Shown: positions 9,371 to 19,337 of the stretch, piece by piece
Layout: the number at the start of each line of letters is the position of its first letter
Numbering within the stretch: position 1 is the stretch's first letter
NCBI GenBank assembly: GCA_905220665.1
Contig: CAJNAR010000116.1
Span: 1 to 21,479, forward strand
Length of the DNA stretch: 21,479 nucleotides
Reading direction: 5' to 3'
DNA from: Albugo candida
Lineage: Eukaryota; Oomycota; Peronosporomycetes; Albuginales; Albuginaceae
Program-made: the position numbers and the translations under genes
Notes under the pieces: generated by a model
What the model saw: only the letters and a program-made list of their open reading frames with translations
What the model was told of the DNA's origin: nothing
Database searches by the model: none

Positions 9371-11863
9371 GTTCATTCATGAGTTTAAGCCTTATAGACA
9401 CAGAACCAGAAAGGAAAGACGCTACTCCAATCTTAGAAAACTCACGTGTTCGCACAAAAATAATGAATTAAACGTGATCGATTTCGAAAGTGTGCTTTTA
9501 ATGCTACGGTCGTAAATGCAGCAGAACATCCAATTCACCAGTCGAAACTGATAACTAAACTACATATCCGCACATTTTTAGCCATTTTTTTGTAATGTTC
9601 CTGCTGGCTACGGTATGTATTGGAGCCTTTTGATTCTGAGAAGCTTACCAGTCGTATCTTCTTGTACAACTTCCTGTGATCAAAAGGAATAGTTCATTCA
9701 TGAGTTTAAGCCTTATAGACACAGAACCAAAACAGAAAAGAGGCTACTCCAATCTTAGAGAACTCACGTGTCCGCACAAAACTAATGAATTAAACGTGAT
9801 CGATTGCGAAAGTGTGCTTTTAATGCTATGGTTTAAATGCAGCAGAACATCCTATTCACCAGTCGAAACTGATAACTAAACTACATATCCGCACATTTTT
9901 AGCCTTTTTTTTAATGTTCCTGCTGGCTACGGTATATATTGCAGTCTTTTAATTCTGAGAAGCATACCAGTCGTATGCTCTTGTACAACTTCCTGTGATC
10001 AAAAGAAATAGTTCATTCATGAGTTTAAGCCTTATAGACACAGAACCAGAAAGGAAAGACGCTACTCCAATCTTAGAAAACTCACGTGTTCGCACAAAAA
10101 TATTGAATTAAACGTGATCGATTTCGAAAGTGTGCTTTTAATGCTACGGTCGTAAATGCAGCAGAACATCCAATTCACCAGTCGAAACTGATAACTAAAC
10201 TACATATCCGCACATTTTTAGCCTTTTTTTGTAATGTTCCTGCTGGCTACGGTATTATTGCAGCCTTTTGATTCTGAGAAGCTTACCAGTCGTATCTTCT
10301 TGTACAACTTCCTGTGATCGAAAGAAATAGTTCATTCATTCTCACAAAAATAATGAATTAAACGTGACTGATTGCAAATGTGTGCTTTTAATGCTATGGT
10401 CGTAAATGCAGCAGAACATCCAATTCACCAGTCGAAACTGATAACTAAACTACATATCGGTACATTTTTAGCCATTTTTTTGTAAGGTTCCTGCTGGCTA
10501 CGGTATGTATTGCAGCCTTTTGATTCTGAGAAGCTTACCAGTCGTATCTTCTTGTACAACTTCCTGTGATCAAAAGAAATAGTTCATTCATGAGTTTAAG
10601 TCTTATAGACACAGAACCAAAACAGAAAAGAGGCTACTCCAATCTTAGAGAACTCACGTGTTCGCACAAAACTAATGAATTAAACGTGATCGATTGCGAA
10701 AGTGTGCTTTTAATGCTATGGTTTAAATGCAGCAGAACATCCTATTCACCAGTCGAAACTGATAACTAAACTACATATCCGCACATTTTTAGCCTTTTTT
10801 TTAATGTTCCTGCTGGCTACGGTATATATTGCAGTCTTTTAATTCTGAGAAGCATACCAGTCGTATGTTCTTGTACAACTTCCTGTGATCAAAAGAAATA
10901 GTTCATTCATGAGTTTTAGTCTTATAGACACAGAACCAAAACAGAAAAGAGGCTACTCCAATCTTAGAGAACTCACGTGTTCGCACAAAACTAATGAATT
11001 AAACGTGATCGATTGCGAAAGTGTGCTTTTAATGCTATGGTTTAAATGCAGCAGAACATCCTATTCACCAGTCGAAACTGATAACTAAACTACATATCCG
11101 CACATTTTTAGCCATTTTTTTGTAATGTTCCTGCTGGCTACGGTATGTATTGCAGCCTTTTGATTCTGAGAAGCATACCAGTCTTATGCTCTTGTACAAC
11201 TTCCTGTGATCAAAAGAAATAGTTCATTCATGAGTTTTAGTCTTAAAGACACAGAACCAGAAAGAAAAGACGCTACTCCAATCTTAGAAAACTCACGTGT
11301 TCGCACAAAAATAATGAATTAAACGTGATCGATTGCGAAAGTGTGCTTTTAATTCTATGGTCGTTAATGCAGCAGAACATCCAATTCACCAGTCGAAACT
11401 GATAACTAAACTACATATCCGCACATTTTTAGCCATTTTTTTGTAATGTTCCTGCTGGCTACGGTATGTATTGCAGCCTTTTGATTCTGAGAAGCATACC
11501 AGTCGTATGTTTTTGTACAACTTCCTGTGATCAAAAGAAATAGTTCATGCATGAGTTTTAGTCTTATAGACAGAGAACCAAAACAGAAAAGAGGCTACTC
11601 CAATCTTAGAAAACTCACGTGTTCGCACAAAACTAATGAATTAAACGTGATCGATTGCGAAAGTGTGCTTTTAATTCTATGGTCGTTAATGCAGCAGAAC
11701 ATCCAATTCACCAGTCGAAACTGCTAACTAAACTACAAATCCGCACATTTTTAGCCTTTTTTTGTAATGTTCCTGCTGGCTACGGTATATATTGCAGTCT
11801 TTTAATTCTGAGAAGCATACCAGTCGTATGCTCTTGTACAACTTCCTGTGATCAAAAGAAATA
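9371..11863 (+). repeat. HOR copy 2, reference eight-monomer unit, 2,493 bases
   Basis: Eight monomers (31 to 38) form the clearest higher-order unit. The class marks in order are: 31, AGTTTAAGCC with AAAGGAAAGACGC and TATTGGAGCC; 32, AACAGAAAAGAGG with GTGTCCGCAC and GTTTAAATGC; 33, AAATATTGAATT; 34, short with ATCGGTACAT; 35, AGTTTAAGTC; 36, AGTTTTAGTC with CAGTCTTATGCTC at the end; 37, TTAAAGACAC with GTCGTTAATGC; 38, TTCATGCATGAG with ACAGAGAACC and CTACAAATCC. The same series, wholly or in part, recurs at 6301, 11864 and 16848. Distances between homologous monomers (9371 to 11864 is 2,493) define the period. Confidence 0.9.
10330..10581 (+). repeat. Short monomer 34, ATCGGTACAT subtype
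   Basis: This is the short member of the reference HOR copy 2, with the ACTGATTGCAAATG, ATCGGTACAT and GTAAGGTTCC marks of monomer 24. Confidence 0.9.
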
Positions 11864-12823
11864 GTTCATTCATGAGTTTAAGCCTTATAGACACAGAACC
11901 AGAAAGGAAAGACGCTACTCCAATCTTAGAAAACTCACGTGTTCGCACAAAAATAATGAATTAAACGTGATCGATTTCGAAAGTGTGCTTTTAATGCTAC
12001 GGTCGTAAATGCAGCAGAACATCCTATTCACCAGTCGAAACTGATAACTAAACTACATATCCGCACATTTTGAGCCATTTTTTTGTAATGTTCCTGCTGG
12101 CTACGGTATGTATTGGAGCCTTTTGATTCTGAGAAGCTTACCAGTCGTATCTTCTTGTACAACTTCCTGTGATCAAAAGGAATAGTTCATTCATGAGTTT
12201 AAGCCTTATAGACACAGAACCAAAACAGAAAAGAGGCTACTCCAATCTTAGAGAACTCACGTGTCCGCACAAAACTAATGAATTAAACGTGATCGGTTGC
12301 GAAAGTGTGCTTTTAATGCTATGGTTTAAATGCAGCAGAACATCCTATTCACCAGTCGAAACTGATAACTAAACTACATATCCGCACATTTTTAGCCTTT
12401 TTTTTAATGTTCCTGCTGGCTACGGTATATATTGCAGTCTTTTAATTCTGAGAAGCATACCAGTCTTATGTTTTGTACAACTTCCTGTGATCAAAAGAAA
12501 TAGTTCATTCATGAGTTTAAGCCTTATAGACACAGAACCAGAAAGGAAAGACGCTACTCCAATCTTAGAAAACTCACGTGTTCGCACAAAAATATTGAAT
12601 TAAACGTGATCGATTTCGAAAGTGTGCTTTTAATGCTACGGTCGTAAATGCAGCAGAACATCCAATTCACCAGTCGAAACTGATAACTAAACTACATATC
12701 CGCACATTTTTAGCCATTTTTTTGTAATGTTCCTGCTGGCTACGGTATTTATTGCAGCCTTTTGATTCTGAGAAGCTTACCAGTCGTATCTTCTTGTACA
12801 ACTTCCTGTGATCGAAAGAAATA

Positions 12824-13075
12824 GTTCATTCATTCTCACAAAAATAATGAATTAAACGTGACTGATTGCAAATGTGTGCTTTTAATGCTATGGTCGTAAA
12901 TGCAGCAGAACATCCAATTCACCAGTCGAAACTGATAACTAAACTACATATCGGTACATTTTTAGCCATTTTTTTGTAAGGTTCCTGCTGGCTACGGTAT
13001 GTATTGCAGCCTTTTGATTCTGAGAAGCTTACCAGTCGTATCTTCTTGTACAACTTCCTGTGATCAAAAGAAATA
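12824..13075 (+). repeat. Short monomer 42, ATCGGTACAT subtype
   Basis: This is the short member of HOR copy 3. It carries the same diagnostic marks as monomers 24 and 34. Confidence 0.9.
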
Positions 13076-13713
13076 GTTCATTCATGAGTTTAAGTCTTAT
13101 AGACACAGAACCAAAACAGAAAAGAGGCTACTCCAATCTTAGAGAACTCACGTGTCCGCACAAAACTAATGAATTAAACGTGATCGATTGCGAAAGTGTG
13201 CTTTTAATGCTATGGTTTAAATGCAGCAGAACATCCTATTCACCAGTCGAAACTGATAACTAAACTACATATCCGCACATTTTTAGCCTTTTTTTTAATG
13301 TTCCTGCTGGCTACGGTATATATTGCAGTCTTTTAATTCTGAGAAGCATACCAGTCGTATGTTCTTGTACAACTTCCTGTGATCAAAAGAAATAGTTCAT
13401 TCATGAGTTTTAGTCTTATAGACACAGAACCAAAACAGAAAAGAGGCTACTCCAATCTTAGAGAACTCACGTGTTCGCACAAAACTAATGAATTAAACGT
13501 GATCGATTGCGAAAGTGTGCTTTTAATGCTATGGTTTAAATGCAGCAGAACATCCTATTCACCAGTCGAAACTGATAACTAAACTACATATCCGCACATT
13601 TTTAGCCTTTTTTTTAATGTTCCTGCTGGCTACGGTATATATTGCAGTCTTTTAATTCTGAGAAGCATACCAGTCGTATGCTCTTGTACAACTTCCTGTG
13701 ATCAAAAGAAATA

Positions 13714-14031
13714 GTTCATTCATGAGTTTTAGTCTTAAAGACACAGAACCAGAAAGAAAAGACGCTACTCCAATCTTAGAGAACTCACGTGTCCGCACAA
13801 AACTAATGAATTAAACGTGATCGATTGCGAAAGTGTGCTTTTAATGCTATGGTTTAAATGCAGCAGAACATCCTATTCACCAGTCGAAACTGATAACTAA
13901 ACTACATATCCGCACATTTTTAGCCTTTTTTTTAATGTTCCTGCTGGCTACGGTATATATTGCAGTCTTTTAATTCTGAGAAGCATACCAGTCGTATGTT
14001 CTTGTACAACTTCCTGTGATCAAAAGAAATA
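13714..14031 (+). repeat. Chimeric monomer 45 (class 37 joined to class 32/35)
   Basis: It opens with TTAAAGACAC and AACCAGAAAGAAAAGACGC as class 37 does, then has AGAGAACTCAC, GTGTCCGCAC, AAAACTAATG and GTTTAAATGC as classes 32 and 35 do. The same combination recurs at 18699 and 20548, and nearly at 20231, so this chimera has itself been amplified. Confidence 0.8.
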
Positions 14032-14993
14032 GTTCATTCATGAGTTTTAGTCTTATAGACACAGAACCAAAACAGAAAAGAGGCTACTCCAATCTTAGAG
14101 AACTCACGTGTTCGCACAAAACTAATGAATTAAACGTGATCGATTGCGAAAGTGTGCTTTTAATGCTATGGTTTAAATGCAGCAGAACATCCAATTCACC
14201 AGTCGAAACTGATAACTAAACTACATATCCGCACATTTTTAGCCATTTTTTTGTAATGTTCCTGCTGGCTACGGTATGTATTGCAGCCTTTTGATTCTGA
14301 GAAGCATACCAGTCTTATGCTCTTGTACAACTTCCTGTGATCAAAAGAAATAGTTCATTCATGAGTTTTAGTCTTAAAGACACAGAACCAGAAAGAAAAG
14401 ACGCTACTCCAATCTTAGAAAACTCACGTGTTCGCACAAAAATAATGAATTAAACGTGATCGATTGCGAAAGTGTGCTTTTAATTCTATGGTCGTTAATG
14501 CAGCAGAACATCCAATTCACCAGTCGAAACTGATAACTAAACTACATATCCGCACATTTTTAGCCTTTTTTTTTAATGTTCCTGCTGGCTACGGTATATA
14601 TTGCAGTCTTTTAATTCTGAGAAGCATACCAGTCGTATGCTCTTGTACAACTTCCTGTGATCAAAAGAAATAGTTCATTCATGAGTTTAAGCCTTATAGA
14701 CACAGAACCAGAAAGGAAAGACGCTACTCCAATCTTAGAAAACTCACGTGTTCGCACAAAAATATTGAATTAAACGTGATCGATTTCGAAAGTGTGCTTT
14801 TAATGCTACGGTCGTAAATGCAGCAGAACATCCAATTCACCAGTCGAAACTGATAACTAAACTACATATCCGCACATTTTTAGCCATTTTTTTGTAATGT
14901 TCCTGCTGGCTACGGTATGTATTGCAGCCTTTTGATTCTGAGAAGCTTACCAGTCGTATCTTCTTGTACAACTTCCTGTGATCGAAAGAAATA

Positions 14994-15245
14994 GTTCATT
15001 CATTCTCTCAAAAATAATGAATTAAACGTGACTGATTGCAAATGTGTGCTTTTAATGCTATGGTCGTAAATGCAACAGTAGATCCAATTCACCAGTCGAA
15101 ACTTGTAACTAAACTACATATGAGCACATTTTTAGCCATTTTTTTGTAATGTTCCTGCTGGCTACGGTATGTATTGCAGCCTTTTGATTCTGAGAAGCTT
15201 ACCAGTCGTATCTTCTTGTACAACTTCCTGTGATCAAAAGGAATA
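14994..15245 (+). repeat. Short monomer 49, GCAACAGTA subtype
   Basis: Short form with TTCTCTCAAAA at the deletion scar, GCAACAGTAGATCC, CTTGTAAC and CATATGAGCAC. It is the counterpart of monomer 65 one sixteen-monomer period later. Confidence 0.9.
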
Positions 15246-15567
15246 GTTCATTCATGAGTTTAAGCCTTATAGACACAGAACCAAAACAGAAAAGAGGCTA
15301 CTCCAATCTTAGAGAACTCACGTGTTCGCACAAAACTAATGAATTAAACGTGACTGATTGCAAATGTGTGCTTTTAATGCTATGGTCGTAAATGCAGCAG
15401 AACATCCAATTCACCAGTCGAAACTGATAACTAAACTACATATCCGCACATTTTTAGCCATTTTTTTGTAAGGTTCCTGCTGGCTACGGTATGTATTGCA
15501 GTCTTTTGATTCCGAGAAGCATACCAGTCTTATGTTCTTGTACAACTTCCTGTGATCAAAAGAAATA
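15246..15567 (+). repeat. Chimeric monomer 50 (class 32 joined to short-form 3-prime part)
   Basis: The first third is of class 32: AGTTTAAGCC, AACAGAAAAGAGG, AGAGAACTCAC and AAAACTAATG. From about 15353 it switches to the short-form marks ACTGATTGCAAATG and continues with GTAAGGTTCC. The switch lies within the shared GAATTAAACGTG segment at about 15341-15352. The copy is thus full length but carries substitutions otherwise found only in deleted monomers, as crossover or conversion within the shared tract would produce. Confidence 0.82.
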
Positions 15568-16847
15568 GTTCATTCATGAGTTTAAGTCTTATAGACACAG
15601 AACCAAAACAGAAAAGAGGCTACTCCAATCTTAGAGAACTCACGTGTCCGCACAAAACTAATGAATTAAACGTGATCGATTGCGAAAGTGTGCTTTTAAT
15701 GCTATGGTTTAAATGCAGCAGAACATCCTATTCACCAGTCGAAACTGATAACTAAACTACATATCCGCACATTTTTAGCCTTTTTTTTAATGTTCCTGCT
15801 GGCTACGGTATATATTGCAGTCTTTTAATTCTGAGAAGCATACCAGTCGTATGTTCTTGTACAACTTCCTGTGATCAAAAGAAATAGTTCATTCATGAGT
15901 TTTAGTCTTATAGACACAGAACCAAAACAGAAAAGAGGCTACTCCAATCTTAGAGAACTCACGTGTTCGCACAAAACTAATGAATTAAACGTGATCGATT
16001 GCGAAAGTGTGCTTTTAATGCTATGGTTTAAATGCAGCAGAACATCCTATTCACCAGTCGAAACTGATAACTAAACTACATATCCGCACATTTTTAGCCA
16101 TTTTTTTGTAATGTTCCTGCTGGCTACGGTATGTATTGCAGCCTTTTGATTCTGAGAAGCATACCAGTCTTATGCTCTTGTACAACTTCCTGTGATCAAA
16201 AGAAATAGTTCATTCATGAGTTTTAGTCTTAAAGACACAGAACCAGAAAGAAAAGACGCTACTCCAATCTTAGAAAACTCACGTGTTCGCACAAAAATAA
16301 TGAATTAAACGTGATCGATTGCGAAAGTGTGCTTTTAATTCTATGGTCGTTAATGCAGCAGAACATCCAATTCACCAGTCGAAACTGATAACTAAACTAC
16401 ATATCCGCACATTTTTAGCCTTTTTTTTAATGTTCCTGCTGGCTACGGTATGTATTGCAGCCTTTTGATTCTGAGAAGCATACCAGTCGTATGTTTTTGT
16501 ACAACTTCCTGTGATCAAAAGAAATAGTTCATGCATGAGTTTTAGTCTTATAGACAGAGAACCAAAACAGAAAAGAGGCTACTCCAATCTTAGAAAACTC
16601 ACGTGTTCGCACAAAAATAATGAATTAAACGTGATCGATTGCGAAAGTGTGCTTTTAATTCTATGGTCGTTAATGCAGCAGAACATCCAATTCACCAGTC
16701 GAAACTGCTAACTAAACTACAAATCCGCACATTTTTAGCCTTTTTTTGTAATGTTCCTGCTGGCTACGGTATATATTGCAGTCTTTTAATTCTGAGAAGC
16801 ATACCAGTCGTATGCTCTTGTACAACTTCCTGTGATCAAAAGAAATA

Positions 16848-19337
16848 GTTCATTCATGAGTTTAAGCCTTATAGACACAGAACCAGAAAGGAAAGACGCT
16901 ACTCCAATCTTAGAAAACTCACGTGTTCGCACAAAAATAATGAATTAAACGTGATCGATTTCGAAAGTGTGCTTTTAATGCTACGGTCGTAAATGCAGCA
17001 GAACATCCAATTCACCAGTCGAAACTGATAACTAAACTACATATCCGCACATTTTTAGCCATTTTTTTGTAATGTTCCTGCTGGCTACGGTATGTATTGG
17101 AGCCTTTTGATTCTGAGAAGCTTACCAGTCGTATCTTCTTGTACAACTTCCTGTGATCAAAAGGAATAGTTCATTCATGAGTTTAAGCCTTATAGACACA
17201 GAACCAAAACAGAAAAGAGGCTACTCCAATCTTAGAGAACTCACGTGTCCGCACAAAACTAATGAATTAAACGTGATCGATTGCGAAAGTGTGCTTTTAA
17301 TGCTATGGTTTAAATGCAGCAGAACATCCTATTCACCAGTCGAAACTGATAACTAAACTACATATCCGCACATTTTTAGCCTTTTTTTTAATGTTCCTGC
17401 TGGCTACGGTATATATTGCAGTCTTTTAATTCTGAGAAGCATACCAGTCGTATGCTCTTGTACAACTTCCTGTGATCAAAAGGAATAGTTCATTCATGAG
17501 TTTAAGCCTTATAGACACAGAACCAGAAAGGAAAGACGCTACTCCAATCTTAGAAAACTCACGTGTTCGCACAAAAATATTGAATTAAACGTGATCGATT
17601 TCGAAAGTGTGCTTTTAATGCTACGGTCGTAAATGCAGCAGAACATCCAATTCACCAGTCGAAACTGATAACTAAACTACATATCCGCACATTTTTAGCC
17701 ATTTTTTTGTAATGTTCCTGCTGGCTACGGTATTTATTGCAGCCTTTTGATTCTGAGAAGCTTACCAGTCGTATCTTCTTGTACAACTTCCTGTGATCGA
17801 AAGAAATAGTTCATTCATTCTCACAAAAATAATGAATTAAACGTGACTGATTGCAAATGTGTGCTTTTAATGCTATGGTCGTAAATGCAGCAGAACATCC
17901 AATTCACCAGTCGAAACTGATAACTAAACTACATATCCGTACATTTTTAGCCATTTTTTTGTAAGGTTCCTGCTGGCTACGGTATGTATTGCAGCCTTTT
18001 GATTCTGAGAAGCTTACCAGTCGTATCTTCTTGTACAACTTCCTGTGATCAAAAGGAATAGTTCATTCATGAGTTTAAGCCTTATAGACACAGAACCAAA
18101 ACAGAAAAGAGGCTACTCCAATCTTAGAGAACTCACGTGTCCGCACAAAACTAATGAATTAAACGTGATCGATTGCGAAAGTGTGCTTTTAATGCTATGG
18201 TTTAAATGCAGCAGAACATCCTATTCACCAGTCGAAACTGATAACTAAACTACATATCCGCACATTTTTAGCCTTTTTTTTAATGTTCCTGCTGGCTACG
18301 GTATATATTGCAGTCTTTTAATTCTGAGAAGCATACCAGTCGTATGTTCTTGTACAACTTCCTGTGATCCAAAGAAATAGTTCATTCATGAGTTTTAGTC
18401 TTATAGACACAGAACCAAAACAGAAAAGAGGCTACTCCAATCTTAGAGAACTCACGTGTTCGCACAAAACTAATGAATTAAACGTGATCGATTGCGAAAG
18501 TGTGCTTTTAATGCTATGGTTTAAATGCAGCAGAACATCCTATTCACCAGTCGAAACTGATAACTAAACTACATATCCGCACATTTTTAGCCTTTTTTTT
18601 AATGTTCCTGCTGGCTACGGTATATATTGCAGTCTTTTAATTCTGAGAAGCATACCAGTCTTATGCTCTTGTACAACTTCCTGTGATCAAAAGAAATAGT
18701 TCATTCATGAGTTTTAGTCTTAAAGACACAGAACCAGAAAGAAAAGACGCTACTCCAATCTTAGAGAACTCACGTGTCCGCACAAAACTAATGAATTAAA
18801 CGTGATCGATTGCGAAAGTGTGCTTTTAATGCTATGGTTTAAATGCAGCAGAACATCCTATTCACCAGTCGAAACTGATAACTAAACTACATATCCGCAC
18901 ATTTTTAGCCTTTTTTTTAATGTTCCTGCTGGCTACGGTATATATTGCAGTCTTTTAATTCTGAGAAGCATACCAGTCGTATGTTCTTGTACAACTTCCT
19001 GTGATCAAAAGAAATAGTTCATTCATGAGTTTAAGCCTTATAGACACAGAACCAGAAAGGAAAGACGCTACTCCAATCTTAGAAAACTCACGTGTTCGCA
19101 CAAAAATATTGAATTAAACGTGATCGATTTCGAAAGTGTGCTTTTAATGCTACGGTCGTAAATGCAGCAGAACATCCAATTCACCAGTCGAAACTGATAA
19201 CTAAACTACATATCCGCACATTTTTAGCCATTTTTTTGTAATGTTCCTGCTGGCTACGGTATGTATTGCAGCCTTTTGATTCTGAGAAGCATACCAGTCT
19301 TATGCTCTTGTACAACTTCCTGTGATCAAAAGAAATA
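16848..19337 (+). repeat. HOR copy 5 (monomers 55-62)
   Basis: Monomers 55 to 58 repeat classes 31 to 34, with TATTGGAGCC at the end of 55 and a short monomer at 17809. Monomers 59 to 61 match 43 to 45 of copy 3, including the same chimeric junctions in 60 and 61. Monomer 62 is like class 33 (AAATATTGAATT) where copy 3 has a class 36 monomer, so a local replacement has happened there. The shared chimeras show that copies 3 and 5 descend from one rearranged unit. Confidence 0.82.
17809..18060 (+). repeat. Short monomer 58, ATCCGTACAT variant
   Basis: This is the short member of HOR copy 5. It matches the subtype of monomers 24, 34 and 42 except for ATCCGTACAT in place of ATCGGTACAT. Confidence 0.9.

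Larger units (their letters stand above)
11864..14352 (+). repeat. HOR copy 3, rearranged at its right end (monomers 39-46)
   Basis: Monomers 39 to 43 follow the reference order almost without change; private differences include CCTATTC and TTTTGAGCC in 39, GATCGGTTGC in 40 and a shortened CAGTCTTATGTTTTG end of 40. Monomer 44 has the 5-prime part of class 36 but the 3-prime part of class 35 (GTATATATTGCAG). Monomer 45 is a chimera of class 37 and classes 32/35. Monomer 46 is of class 36 again, where class 38 would be expected. Length is 2,489 bases. Confidence 0.82.
10582..15567 (+). repeat. Sixteen-monomer super-HOR, copy A, 4,986 bases
   Basis: Monomers 35 to 49 align with 51 to 65 at a shift of 4,984 to 4,986 bases: 10582 with 15568, 10901 with 15887, 11543 with 16527, 11864 with 16848, 13714 with 18699, 14673 with 19658, 14994 with 19979. 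The marks that set successive eight-monomer units apart (ATGCATGAG at 11543, chimeras at 13395 and 13714, the short subtype at 14994) recur at this longer shift and not at 2,490. Main exceptions are monomers 46 and 47 against 62 and 63. Confidence 0.78.
14353..16847 (+). repeat. HOR copy 4, rearranged at its left end (monomers 47-54)
   Basis: Monomer 47 joins the 5-prime part of class 37 to a 3-prime part like class 38. Monomer 48 is like class 33, so classes 31 and 32 are skipped. Monomer 49 is a short monomer of a second subtype and monomer 50 is a chimera. Monomers 51 to 54 then follow the reference order of classes 35, 36, 37 and 38, including the ATGCATGAG mark at 16527. Length is 2,495 bases, so rearrangement kept the overall period. 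Confidence 0.8.
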
